Part shown: positions 28,490-36,881 of the stretch, one piece after another | Layout of the letters: each line of letters opens with the position of its first letter | Numbering within the stretch: the stretch's first letter is position 1 | Source: a bacterium | Lineage (GTDB): Bacteria; Pseudomonadota; Alphaproteobacteria; Caulobacterales; Caulobacteraceae | DNA length: 64,000 bases | Assembly: GCA_030824495.1 (NCBI GenBank) | Contig: JAVBXP010000038.1 | Span: 1-64,000 of the forward strand | Reading direction: 5' to 3' | Program-made: the position numbers and the translations under genes | Notes under the pieces: model-generated | Told to the model about the DNA's origin: nothing | Database searches by the model: none | What the model saw: the letters and a program-made list of their open reading frames with translations, nothing else

Positions 28490-29539
28490 ATGACTGCCTG
28501 GGATGTGCTGATCAATCGGGACGATTTGCGCCGTGCGGAGCTGCGCCATGCGGCCGAAAAGATCGATCTGGCTGAGGGTGAGGTGCTGCTGGAGGTCGAG
28601 CGTTTCGCCCTGACCGCCAACAACATCACCTATGGGATAATGGGCGACAGCTTCGGCTACTGGAAGTTCTTCCCCGCGCCGGACGGTCTGGGCCGCATCC
28701 CGGTCTGGGGCTTCGCGAAGGTCATCGAATCCAAGGCGCCGGACGCGCCGGTAGGGCTGCGGATCTTCGGCTATCTGCCGATGTCGAGCCACTTCACCGC
28801 GCAGCTGTCCGAGGGGCGCAACGCGCTGGTCGACACGGCCGCGCACCGGGCTGAACTGCCGCCGACCTACAACGCCTATTCGGAGGCGCCCGAAGACGAG
28901 ATGGACGATCATCGCGCCCTGCTGCGGCCGTTGTTGATGACGTCCTGGCTGCTGGACGACTTCCTGGCCGAGGATGAGAGCGTCGGCTCGCTGGTGCTGT
29001 CGAGCGCGTCCAGCAAGACCGCCATGGGCTTGGCCTGGTTCGCGCGCCGCCGCGGTCTGGAAGTGGTCGGCCTGACCTCGCCATCCAACGCCGCCAAGCT
29101 GGCCGAGCTTGGCCTCTACGACCGCATCGTCACCTATGACGAAGCTCGCAGCCTGAGCGCCAAGGCGCCCGCTGTTTTTGTCGATTTCGCGGGCGATCCG
29201 CAGGTGACCTCCGCGGTGCACACTGCGCTTGGCGAGGGGTTGTCGCGCAGCATCATCGTCGGCGCGACCCGCTGGCAGGCCGACCGCACGCCGGTCGATC
29301 TCCCTGGCCCGACGCCGGCTTTGTTCTTCGCCCCCGACCAGATCCGCAAGCGGGCCGCCGAGTGGGGCTATGAGGAACTGGACGTCCGGTTCATGGCCGC
29401 GTTGCGCGCCTTCGTCGCCGACGCCGCCTGGCTGAACGTCCGCCAGCATGTCGGACCAGAGGCTCTATTGGCCGCCTATCACGACGTCCTCGAGGGCCGC
29501 GCGCGGCCGGACGAGGGGCACATCATCAGACCGGTCTGA
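28490..29539 (+). CDS. DUF2855 family protein (MDR-like)
   Basis: 349 residues. EVLLEVERFALTANNITYGI and FPAPDGLGRIPVWGFAKVIE fit DUF2855, a family distantly like medium-chain dehydrogenases: a GroES-like N-terminus and a Rossmann-like stretch LVLSSASSKTAMGLAWFARR, where the usual GxGxxG is replaced. No zinc-binding Cys pattern is visible. The reaction is unknown. It is the first gene after the TetR operator and lies 26 bp before the carotenoid-oxygenase gene, so the two are probably one transcript. Confidence 0.85.
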   Translation: MTAWDVLINRDDLRRAELRHAAEKIDLAEGEVLLEVERFALTANNITYGIMGDSFGYWKFFPAPDGLGRIPVWGFAKVIESKAPDAPVGLRIFGYLPMSSHFTAQLSEGRNALVDTAAHRAELPPTYNAYSEAPEDEMDDHRALLRPLLMTSWLLDDFLAEDESVGSLVLSSASSKTAMGLAWFARRRGLEVVGLTSPSNAAKLAELGLYDRIVTYDEARSLSAKAPAVFVDFAGDPQVTSAVHTALGEGLSRSIIVGATRWQADRTPVDLPGPTPALFFAPDQIRKRAAEWGYEELDVRFMAALRAFVADAAWLNVRQHVGPEALLAAYHDVLEGRARPDEGHIIRPV

Positions 29540-29565
29540 AGCCGGCCTTCAAAGGGAGACGCACC

Positions 29566-30954
29566 ATGGACGGCGACGTTCGCATCAACCCGTACCTGTC
29601 CGGCAACTTCGCGCCGATCCGCAGCGAAGACGACTTCGACCTCGTCGTGAAGGGCGAGATCCCGAAGGAGCTGAAGGGCACGCTCTACCGTACCGGCCCC
29701 AATCCGCAGTTCGAGCCGCGCGGCGAGTACCACTGGTTCACCGGCGACGGCATGATCCACGCCTTCCATGTCGAGGACGGCAAGGTCACCTACCGCAACC
29801 GCTACGTCCGCACGCCCAAGTGGGAGTTGGAGAACTCCGAAGGACGCGCCCTGTTCGGCGGTTTCGGCAATCCGATGACCACCGACCCGATCGCCCAGGG
29901 CAAGGAAAGCGGGGTGGCGAACACCAACATCCTGTTCCACGCCGGCCGGCTGCTGGCGCTCGAAGAGGCCCACGCGCCGTTCGAGATGGCTGAGCGCACC
30001 TTGGAATCCAAGGGCTACGCCACCGAGTACAACGGCAGGGTCACCGCTCACCCGAAGATCGACCCGAAGACCGGCGAGATGGTCTGGTTCGGTTATGGCG
30101 TCGGCGACATGCCGCTATCGGCGGGCATGAGCTACGGCGTCACAGATGCCAGCGGCAAGGTGGTCCGCCGTGACGACTTCCAGGCCCCGTTCTCCTCGAT
30201 GGTCCACGACTTCCTGGTCACCGAGAATTACGCCCTGTTCCCGATCCTCCCCCTGACCGGAAGTCTGGACCGGGCGATGAAGGGCCTGCCGGCCTATGCC
30301 TGGGAGCCGGACAAGGGCAGCCATGTCGGGGTCATGCGCCGCGACGGCGAAGTGTCCTCGATCCGCTGGTTCAACGCCCCGCCGTCTTATGTCTTCCACC
30401 CGATGAACGCCTGGGAGGAGGGCGGCAAGATCATCGCCGACGTCTTCCGCTATGACACCGCGCCGCTGTTCCCCAACGCCGACGGTTCGCCCGGCCTACG
30501 CAGCGCCGCGCGCATGGTGCGCTGGACTTTCGACCTCGATGGAAACAGCGACGCCATCAAGGAAGAGGCCATCGACGATCTGGACGGCGAGTTCCCGCGC
30601 TTCGACGAACGCTATGCCGGCCTCGCCCATCGTCACGGCTGGTACGCGGCCGATCCCGGCAACGCCAAGACCATCAAGCAGACCGCCATCGCCCACCTCG
30701 ACCTGGTGACCGGCAAACGCCAGGTCTACGAACTGACCGGCGGCGACATGACCTCCGAACCGGTCTTCACCCCGCGCTCGGCCGACGCCGCCGAGGGCGA
30801 CGGCTGGGTCACCGCGGTGGTCTGGCGGGCGGCCGAAGATCGCAGCGACATGTTGGTGTTCGAGGCGCTCGACATCGCCAAGGGCCCGATCGCCATCGCC
30901 GAACTTCCTCGCCGGGTGCCGTTCGGCTTCCACGGCAACTGGGTGGCGGGCTAG
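29566..30954 (+). CDS. Carotenoid oxygenase (RPE65/lignostilbene dioxygenase) family protein
   Basis: 462 residues. The family start is present (NPYLSGNFAPIRSEDDFDL, GTLYRTGPNPQFEPRGEYHW, FTGDGMIHAF), as are the four iron-binding histidines expected on separate blades: TAHPKIDPKTGEM, SMVHDFLVTENYALFP, YVFHPMNAWEEG and the C-terminal FGFHGNWVAG. These non-haem iron enzymes cleave a conjugated C=C bond with O2, giving two carbonyls. No signal peptide. Substrates range from carotenoids and apocarotenoids to stilbenes; neighbours (epoxide hydrolase, quinone oxidoreductase) suggest catabolism and not pigment synthesis, but the substrate is open. Confidence 0.92.
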   Translation: MDGDVRINPYLSGNFAPIRSEDDFDLVVKGEIPKELKGTLYRTGPNPQFEPRGEYHWFTGDGMIHAFHVEDGKVTYRNRYVRTPKWELENSEGRALFGGFGNPMTTDPIAQGKESGVANTNILFHAGRLLALEEAHAPFEMAERTLESKGYATEYNGRVTAHPKIDPKTGEMVWFGYGVGDMPLSAGMSYGVTDASGKVVRRDDFQAPFSSMVHDFLVTENYALFPILPLTGSLDRAMKGLPAYAWEPDKGSHVGVMRRDGEVSSIRWFNAPPSYVFHPMNAWEEGGKIIADVFRYDTAPLFPNADGSPGLRSAARMVRWTFDLDGNSDAIKEEAIDDLDGEFPRFDERYAGLAHRHGWYAADPGNAKTIKQTAIAHLDLVTGKRQVYELTGGDMTSEPVFTPRSADAAEGDGWVTAVVWRAAEDRSDMLVFEALDIAKGPIAIAELPRRVPFGFHGNWVAG

Positions 30955-30960
30955 CCCCGT

Positions 30961-31071
30961 CGTCATCCTCCGGTCGTCTGAAAGACGATCCGGGGGACCC
31001 AGACGGTCTATCCAGGTCTGCAACTCGGCTTGGGTCCCCCGGACCTCGCTTCGCGAGCCCGGAGGATGACG
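30961..31071. repeat. Nested palindromic intergenic repeat, copy 1
   Basis: A 111-bp element with perfect 13-bp outer arms (CGTCATCCTCCGG 30961-30973, complement 31059-31071), a small hairpin CGTCT-gaa-AGACG, inner arms TCCGGGGGACCCA / TGGGTCCCCCGGA, and a second small hairpin CTCGC-tt-GCGAG. It can fold as a four-arm cruciform. Copy 2 is at 58673-58784. It lies between the carotenoid-oxygenase gene and the quinone oxidoreductase gene. Confidence 0.85.
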
Positions 31072-31124
31072 AGCGTGGTCCTGCCGCGGTAGAGCTGCGT
31101 CAACGCGGCAACCGAGGTCATCGC

Positions 31125-32105
31125 ATGAAAGCCATCTGGTACGACCGCACGGGTCCGGCCCGTGAGGTCCTGCAACACGGCGATCTGCCGACACCCACGC
31201 CTGGCCAGGGTCAGGCGCTGATCGCCATCAAGGCCTCGGGCGTCAATCCGTCCGATGTCGGAATGCGGGGCGGCCCGGCGCCGATGGCCTATCCCCGCAT
31301 CACCCCCAACAGCGACGGGGCAGGGATCGTCGAGGCGGTCGGTCCTGGCGTCTCGGCCTCATGGGTGGGCAAGCGCGTCTGGTTCTACAACGGCCAGCGC
31401 AACGGCCGGGCGTTCGGCTCGGCGGCCGAGTACATCGAACTCGACACCGACCTGTTGAGCGTCCTGCCCGACAGCGTCTCGTTTGCGGAGGGCGCGACGC
31501 TGGGCATTCCCTGCATGACCGCCCATCGCGCCCTGTTCCTGGCCGGCCCGGTCCAGGGCCGCACGGTGCTGGTCACCGGCGGGGCCGGAGCGGTCGGCCA
31601 CTATGCGGTGCAACTCGCCGCCTGGGCCGGCGCCACGGTGATCGCCACCGTCAGCTCGGAGGACAAGGCCGAGCGCGCTCGCGCCGGCGGCGCCCATCAC
31701 GTCATCGACTATCGCCGCGAAGACGTCGCCGCCCGGGTGCGCGAGCTGACGGACGGCCAGGGCGTTCATCACGCGGTCGAGGTCGACTTCGGCGGCAACA
31801 TCGCCTCGACCCTGGCCAGCATCGCCATGAACGGTTCGCTCGCCTACTACGCCACCAAGGGCGCACCGACGCCGGTGGTTCCGGCCGGCGCGGCGATGGG
31901 GCTGAACCTGATGATCCACGGGGTCTATCTGCCGGTCTCGCCGCACGAGGCCCGCAAGCGCGCGCAGCAGGACATCACCGGCTGGATCGGCACGGGCGAG
32001 CGCATCCTGTCGGTCGCCGGGCGCTTCCCGCTGGCCGACTGCGCCGGCGCCCACGAACTGGTCGAAGCCGGCGGCAAGGTGGGGACGGCGGTGGTCGAGC
32101 CATGA
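31125..32105 (+). CDS. NADPH:quinone oxidoreductase-like MDR protein
   Basis: 326 residues of the zinc-free medium-chain dehydrogenase/reductase family. GroES-like domain (KASGVNPSDVGMRGG, PNSDGAGIVEAVGPGV), then a Rossmann domain with VLVTGGAGAVGHYAVQLA and HHVIDYRREDVAARV. It probably reduces quinones or activated double bonds with NADPH. Its start is 53 bp past the palindromic repeat, and its stop overlaps the next gene by ATGA. Confidence 0.86.
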   Translation: MKAIWYDRTGPAREVLQHGDLPTPTPGQGQALIAIKASGVNPSDVGMRGGPAPMAYPRITPNSDGAGIVEAVGPGVSASWVGKRVWFYNGQRNGRAFGSAAEYIELDTDLLSVLPDSVSFAEGATLGIPCMTAHRALFLAGPVQGRTVLVTGGAGAVGHYAVQLAAWAGATVIATVSSEDKAERARAGGAHHVIDYRREDVAARVRELTDGQGVHHAVEVDFGGNIASTLASIAMNGSLAYYATKGAPTPVVPAGAAMGLNLMIHGVYLPVSPHEARKRAQQDITGWIGTGERILSVAGRFPLADCAGAHELVEAGGKVGTAVVEP

Positions 32106-32476
32106 CCACGCCGCAAGACGCCATACGCGCGCGGCGCAAGCTGACCAACAAGATCATCGCGGCCCATGACGCCGGGCGGCTCGCGCCGTTCTTCGACAGT
32201 CAAGTGAACCTGATCTCGGGCGAGGGCGGCCTGTTGATGGGCGCTCAGGCGGTGCTGGCGGCGTTCAAGGCCCAGTTCGCCGATCCCAGTTTCGTCACCT
32301 ACGTCCGCACGACCGCAAGCGTCACGCTGGACGCAGAGGGCGCCCGCGCCGCCGAGACGGGAACCTGGGTCGCGACCTGGAAGGACGCCACATCGTCTGG
32401 CCCCTATCTGGCGGTCTGGAAGAAGTCGGTCGGCCAGTGGGTGATCGAGAGCGAGACGTTCGTGACGCTGGCGTAG
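32102..32476 (+). CDS. NTF2-like (SnoaL/DUF4440 type) protein
   Basis: 124 residues. IIAAHDAGRLAPFFDSQVNL, GGLLMGAQAVLAAFKAQFAD and the C-terminal YLAVWKKSVGQWVIESETF have the helix-plus-curved-sheet pattern of small NTF2-like folds such as DUF4440. Members can be enzymes or ligand-binding proteins; no catalytic residues can be assigned. Translational overlap with the quinone oxidoreductase gene indicates a shared role. Confidence 0.75.
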   Translation: MTTPQDAIRARRKLTNKIIAAHDAGRLAPFFDSQVNLISGEGGLLMGAQAVLAAFKAQFADPSFVTYVRTTASVTLDAEGARAAETGTWVATWKDATSSGPYLAVWKKSVGQWVIESETFVTLA

Positions 32477-32480
32477 GTGC

Positions 32481-32615
32481 GTCCTTCTCCTCGCCCCCGC
32501 TTGCGGGGGAGAGGTCGGGTGAGGGCGAGCCGCCTTGACGCTTCGGTCTCGTCGCCAGCCGGAGCGCCGCTTCGCGGCCCCCTCACCTAACCTCTCCCGA
32601 GGGAGAGGAAGGGAC
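32481..32615. repeat. Long imperfect inverted repeat between convergent genes
   Basis: Two arms of about 40 bases. The left arm contains the hairpin GCCCCCGC-tt-GCGGGGGA and GGTCGGGTGAGGG; the right arm contains CCCTCACCTAACC and CTCTCCCGAGGGAGAG. It resembles a family of CCTCTCCC/GGGAGAGG intergenic elements widespread in proteobacteria. It separates the NTF2-like and tonB stops and could terminate both transcripts. Confidence 0.65.
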
Positions 32616-32619
32616 CTAC

Positions 32620-33336
32620 CTACCGCGTCAAAAAGAACTCCACAGGCGTCGAGACCTCGATCCGCTCGCCGCGCACCGAATGCGGCGCGCCGGGGAACGG
32701 GTTGGAGCGGTCGAGCATGGCCATCGCCTCGGCGTCCAGGCTGGCGAAGCCGGAGCTGGAGACCACGTCGCCGCGCAGCAGCCGTCCGTCGCGGTCGACG
32801 GCGAAGTGAACATGCACCACGCCCTCCTCGCGCCGCATACGCGCGCGCTTGGGATAGGTCTTGTGCGCTTCGAGCCAGGCGCGCAGGCGAGAGGCGTAGT
32901 CCATGCTGGCGCCGCCCGGCGCGTCGATATTCAGGCCTTCGCGCGTCCCGGCCCGCTGCGGCGGCGTGCTCGCGCGCTGTGCGGTGGCCGAGGCGGCGGG
33001 CGCCGAAGGGGCGGAGGCCGGCGCTGAAGCAGGGGCGCTCGGCGCTGCAGCTGTCTGCGACGCGGGCCGGGGAGCCTCCGGCGTTATCTGAGGCGGGCTT
33101 TGCGTCTGTGCAGTAGGCGCCGGCGCAGGCTCCCGAGGAGGGGAGGAAGGAGCCTGCGCCGACTGGCTCGGGGCGTGCGTCTCTCCGCCCCGAACTTGAA
33201 CTAGTTCCGCGATCACCACGGTTTCGTCCCATACAGGCGGAGACTCCGCGCCGGTCCGCATGACCAGCGCGATCAGCCCGACATTGAAGACGGTCGAAAC
33301 CGCCGCCGCCGTCGCGCGTGTACGGGTGAGCTTCAC
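32620..33336 (-). CDS. TonB energy transducer
   Basis: 238 residues. A short N-terminal helix (ATAAAVSTVFNVGLIALVMR), a long Pro/Ala/Ser-rich periplasmic spacer (about 50-125) and a C-terminal TonB domain: LRAWLEAHKTYPKRARMRRE, EGVVHVHFAVDRDGRL, LDAEAMAMLDRSNPFP. It couples inner-membrane proton motive force to the receptor encoded directly upstream (one base between them). No exbB or exbD is nearby, so it must use ExbBD from elsewhere. This dedicated pairing suggests specialised uptake. Confidence 0.88.
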   Translation of the reverse strand: MKLTRTRATAAAVSTVFNVGLIALVMRTGAESPPVWDETVVIAELVQVRGGETHAPSQSAQAPSSPPREPAPAPTAQTQSPPQITPEAPRPASQTAAAPSAPASAPASAPSAPAASATAQRASTPPQRAGTREGLNIDAPGGASMDYASRLRAWLEAHKTYPKRARMRREEGVVHVHFAVDRDGRLLRGDVVSSSGFASLDAEAMAMLDRSNPFPGAPHSVRGERIEVSTPVEFFLTR

Positions 33337-33337
33337 C

Positions 33338-35404
33338 CTAGAAGGTCCGGGCCAGGGTGAGCTTGAACGTCCGGCCCTCGGCGTCGAGCGAGGACAGGTG
33401 GCGCCGGAACTGCTTGTCGAACAGGTTGTCGACCGCGGCCCGCACCTCGAGCCCCGACAGGGCGCCGTCGTTGGGGGGCCAGGTCAGGAACAGGTTGTGG
33501 ACCCCATAACCGCCGGTGCGCCGGCCGCCCGGCCCGATGTCTTCCTGGTCGGCGGCGAATTCACCCCGCCATCCGGCCTGCAGGTTCAGGTCAGTGAAAC
33601 GGTAGCCGATCGTGACGTCCAGTTCGTCGGCCGGGATGGTGTTCAGCGGCAGGCCGGTGATGCGGTTCTCGCCATCGATCACCGACAGGCCGGCGCGGGC
33701 GAACAGGTTGCGCGCGGCGTATTCGGCCTCGACCTCGACGCCTTCGAACCGCGACTCGCCGATATTGACGAAGTAAGGCGCGTTGGCCGTGCCGCGCGTG
33801 ATCAGGTTGGACACGTCATTGCGGAAGGCTGTGACCTTGACCCGGACAGCGTCGCCCTGGGTGATTAGGTCGTCGAAGGAGAGGGTGATGCCGCCTTCGA
33901 AGTTGTCGGACTCCTCTGGCTTCAGGTTCAGGCTGAAGTTCGAAGTCGTGGCGCTGGTGCGGCTGAAGACTTCGTCCAGCACCGGCATGCGCACGGTGCG
34001 GGCGACCGAACCAAACACCGAGAGATTGTCGTTGATCGCGTAGAGCACGGCGATCTTCGGCGAAGCGGCAGTGTCGTCGACGGCCTGGGTCAGCGGCACG
34101 CCGGCCCCGGGCTTCAGCTTGGTCTTGTCGACCCGGACGCCGGGAATGATGGTCAGCTTGTCCGACCAGATCAGCTCGGCCTGGGCGTAGACCCCGTACT
34201 TGTCCATGTCGCCTTCGGGGTGGGTGGCCGCCCCCGGATTGGTCACGCCCGCGGCGTTCACGCGCGGGTTGCGACGCTCCTGGGTGTATGCCTGCACGCC
34301 GACGAACAGGAAGCCGGCCCACTCGTCACCCCAGTTGAAACGCGAGGTGTTCTGGATGCGGGCCTGCCAGGTCTCGTAGGAGAACTCCGAATAGGTCAGG
34401 CCGGGAAGGAAGGTGGTTTCGCGCTGCTCGACCTTCGAGTTGGCGTAGGAGCCCTGAGCTTCGAGGTTGAAGATCTTGCTGCCGTTGAAGTCGTTTTCGT
34501 AACCGACGACCGCGGTGATGTCGTCGACCTTGCGCCGCACCGGCGTGGTGCCGAACGCCTCGGCTTGGTCGTACATCTGGGTGCTGTCGGATTGCCAGTT
34601 CTGGTACGAGGCCCAGATGCTGTGCTTCTTGTCGCCGCCGACATAGTAGCGACCCTTGAGCAGGTAGGACGTGGACTTTACGCCGGACGGATCGACCTCG
34701 GTGCCGTCTCCGCTGGTGTAGTTGCCGGCGTCGCGGGCTGTGTAGACGCCAAGCAGGTCGAGGTTTTCGGCCGGCTTGCCGGCCACGATCACCGAGCCGG
34801 CCAGTCCCTCAGAATTGCTTTCATATCCGCCCTTGAGGCGGACGGCGAAGCGGTCGTCGCCTTTCAGGAAGTCGGAGGCGTCCTTGGTGGTGAAGTTGAC
34901 CACCCCGGCCAGGGCGCCGGCGCCATAGAGGGTGGAGGAGGCCGGGCCGCGCAGCACTTCGACGCGCTTGTAGAGCTCAGGCTCGCTGAACAGCGCGCCC
35001 ATCCGGTACTGTTCGTAGAACTTCGTCACACCGTCGATTTGGGTGAGGATGCGGCTGTCGGAATCGGCGATGCCGGTTCCCATGCCGCGGATGTTGAAGC
35101 CCTGGCCCAACGCCGAAACACCCCCCACCACGCTGACGCCGGGAATGGCCTCCAGCAGGTCGCCCATGGTCGTCGCCTGGGTCTGGTCGATGTCTTCCTG
35201 ATCGAGTGCGGTTACCGCCTGGGGCGTGTCGATGGCGACCTTTTCGGCGCCGGCCGAGACCACGATCCGGCCCAGCGACAGTTGGGCGGCGGCGCTGTCG
35301 GGGCGCTTGGCCGCCGCGTCTTGGGCTTGAGCGGTCCCCGCCGTCAGTAGGCAGGAAGCCCCCGCCAGAAGCGCGGCCCGGCTCCACCACATCGATCGCC
35401 CCAT
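33338..35404 (-). CDS. TonB-dependent outer-membrane receptor
   Basis: 688 residues. MGRSMWWSRAALLAGASCLL followed by TAGTAQAQ is the signal peptide; IVVSAGAEKVAIDTPQAVTA begins the TonB-box region, and the plug follows (TMGDLLEAIPGVSVVGGVSA, NIRGMGTGIADSD, VEVLRGPASSTLYGAGALAG). The beta-barrel ends in FKLTLARTF with a terminal aromatic. GGAGAG upstream supports 35404 over 35428. A perfect 7-1-7 Fur-like box lies 26 bp upstream, so iron-repressed import of a siderophore or haem is likely; the ligand cannot be read. Confidence 0.92.
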   Translation of the reverse strand: MGRSMWWSRAALLAGASCLLTAGTAQAQDAAAKRPDSAAAQLSLGRIVVSAGAEKVAIDTPQAVTALDQEDIDQTQATTMGDLLEAIPGVSVVGGVSALGQGFNIRGMGTGIADSDSRILTQIDGVTKFYEQYRMGALFSEPELYKRVEVLRGPASSTLYGAGALAGVVNFTTKDASDFLKGDDRFAVRLKGGYESNSEGLAGSVIVAGKPAENLDLLGVYTARDAGNYTSGDGTEVDPSGVKSTSYLLKGRYYVGGDKKHSIWASYQNWQSDSTQMYDQAEAFGTTPVRRKVDDITAVVGYENDFNGSKIFNLEAQGSYANSKVEQRETTFLPGLTYSEFSYETWQARIQNTSRFNWGDEWAGFLFVGVQAYTQERRNPRVNAAGVTNPGAATHPEGDMDKYGVYAQAELIWSDKLTIIPGVRVDKTKLKPGAGVPLTQAVDDTAASPKIAVLYAINDNLSVFGSVARTVRMPVLDEVFSRTSATTSNFSLNLKPEESDNFEGGITLSFDDLITQGDAVRVKVTAFRNDVSNLITRGTANAPYFVNIGESRFEGVEVEAEYAARNLFARAGLSVIDGENRITGLPLNTIPADELDVTIGYRFTDLNLQAGWRGEFAADQEDIGPGGRRTGGYGVHNLFLTWPPNDGALSGLEVRAAVDNLFDKQFRRHLSSLDAEGRTFKLTLARTF

Positions 35405-35429
35405 AAAACTCTCCACATATGTATGCAAG

Positions 35430-35444
35430 TGCGAATCATTCGCA
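35430..35444. promoter_or_regulatory. Fur-like box, receptor side
   Basis: TGCGAAT-c-ATTCGCA, a perfect 7-1-7 inverted repeat 26 bp before the receptor start. The TGC...GCA ends and 7-1-7 layout match alphaproteobacterial Fur sites as I recall them. Confidence 0.65.
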
Positions 35445-35510
35445 TAATGATCGCGTAACGCCCCCCGTGGGCGGTCGACGACGCAGTCAATGCGCCATTA
35501 GAAACTCAAT

Positions 35511-35525
35511 TGCAAGTGACTCGCA
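35511..35525. promoter_or_regulatory. Fur-like box, DUF4198 side
   Basis: TGCAAGT-g-ACTCGCA, 7-1-7 with one mismatch, about 50 bp before the DUF4198 start. Together with the box at 35430 it suggests iron control of both divergent transcripts. Confidence 0.55.
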
Positions 35526-35574
35526 ATTGCACTATCCGAGTTTTAGTTTCGAGAATGATGGGATGGGGAAATCT

Positions 35575-36372
35575 ATGGGGCGATTGAGCTTCGCGGCGCT
35601 TGCGGGCGCTGGACTGTTGGCGGCCGCGCCGAGCGTGGCCTTGGCGCACATGCCCTTCATGCTGCCCAACATGTTCGACCTGACCGACCGTGACCACGTC
35701 ACGATCCAGGCCGGTTTCGCGGAGGATGCTTTCATCTCCGAAGTGGTGATGAAGTCCGACGCCTTCCACACTCAGGGGCCGGGCGGCGCGGTCGCGCCGA
35801 TCAAGGACGTCACCTACCTGCGCGACCTGGCGGTGTTCGAGGCCCCGGTTCCCGGCAAGGGCACCTATCGCATCTCCTCTGGCGAGCGCTTCGGCCGCAA
35901 GGGCAAGATGTACAAGTCGGCCGCCGGCGAGTGGGTGATTGGCGAGGGGGCTGAAAAGCCCGCTGGCGCCCAACTGGTCGATGTCCAGAGCATGACCCTT
36001 GCCGAGGTTTATGTAACCCGCGGCTCCCCGACCAAAGACGCCCTGGCGCCGACCGGCAAGAGCCTGGAGCTGCGGCCCATCACCCATCCGAGCGAGATCT
36101 TCGCCGCCCAGCCGGCGACCTTCGAGCTGTTGTTCGAGGGCAAGCCGGTCGCCGGCGCCAATGTCGAGGTCTATCGCAGCGCCGGGAACTACGACGGCAA
36201 GAAGAAGGTCGACGGCCAGATCAAGACCGACGCCTCCGGGCGTTTCTCGATCACGGCGCCAGACGCCGGAACCTATCTGGCGCTGATCCGCCACCGCACG
36301 GCCTCGCCGGCCGGCGCCGAGACCCCTTACCGCAGCTACAGCTACACCCTCACCTTCGAAGCGACCGAATAG
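35575..36372 (+). CDS. DUF4198 periplasmic protein
   Basis: 265 residues. The signal peptide MGRLSFAALAGAGLLAAAPS followed by VALAHMPFMLPNMF leaves a mature N-terminal His, as often seen in metal-associated DUF4198 proteins. The C-terminal third (EGKPVAGANVEVYRSAGNYD, TDASGRFSITAPDAGTYLAL) is a carboxypeptidase-regulatory/Ig-like domain. DUF4198 proteins occur with nickel/cobalt transporters and TonB receptors and are thought to assist metal uptake. GGGGAA four bases upstream supports ATG 35575 over 35563. It is followed by an EF-hand gene after 8 bp. Confidence 0.85.
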   Translation: MGRLSFAALAGAGLLAAAPSVALAHMPFMLPNMFDLTDRDHVTIQAGFAEDAFISEVVMKSDAFHTQGPGGAVAPIKDVTYLRDLAVFEAPVPGKGTYRISSGERFGRKGKMYKSAAGEWVIGEGAEKPAGAQLVDVQSMTLAEVYVTRGSPTKDALAPTGKSLELRPITHPSEIFAAQPATFELLFEGKPVAGANVEVYRSAGNYDGKKKVDGQIKTDASGRFSITAPDAGTYLALIRHRTASPAGAETPYRSYSYTLTFEATE

Positions 36373-36380
36373 GACAGCTC

Positions 36381-36845
36381 ATGACCGCTTTGCGTCTTCC
36401 CCTCGCCCTTACCGCGGCCCTGCTGGCGCTCAGTGCAGCCTCCGCCCAAGCAGCTCCGCACGAGCATTCGGCCTTCATCACAGACTACGACATCGACAAG
36501 GACGGCAAGGTCACCGCCGCCGAGTTCAAGACTGTCCGCGACCAGCGCTTTGCGGCGATGGACGCCAATAAGGACGGCTTCGTCGATGAGGCCGAGTATG
36601 TCAGCGAGTACCAGGGCCGCCTGACCACCCAGCTCGCAGCCTCGACTGAGCCGGCCGAGCGCAAGGCCGAGCAGGAGGTGCGCCAGATCCGTCAGGCCCA
36701 CGTCCGCTTCGGCGTTCTCGACACCGACAAGGACAAGAAGATGTCAGCGGACGAGTTCGCCGCCTCGGGCGTGCGCGCCTTCGCCGAACAGGACGGCGAT
36801 GGGGACGGCGTGGTCTCGGCTGGCGAGAAGAAAAAAGGCGAGTAG
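36381..36845 (+). CDS. Secreted EF-hand calcium-binding protein
   Basis: 154 residues. The signal peptide is LPLALTAALLALSAASAQAA. Four EF-hand-type loops follow: DYDIDKDGKVTAAEF, DANKDGFVDEAEY, DTDKDKKMSADEF and DGDGDGVVSAGE. The second and third are separated by a charged helix (AERKAEQEVRQIRQAHVRF). It probably binds calcium in the periplasm or on the outer membrane. It is almost certainly co-transcribed with the DUF4198 gene, divergent from the TonB receptor, but the connection with iron uptake is inferred from position. Confidence 0.88.
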   Translation: MTALRLPLALTAALLALSAASAQAAPHEHSAFITDYDIDKDGKVTAAEFKTVRDQRFAAMDANKDGFVDEAEYVSEYQGRLTTQLAASTEPAERKAEQEVRQIRQAHVRFGVLDTDKDKKMSADEFAASGVRAFAEQDGDGDGVVSAGEKKKGE

Positions 36846-36881
36846 GGACGCCCGCAGGCGGCCCGGCGGGCCGCCTGTTTC

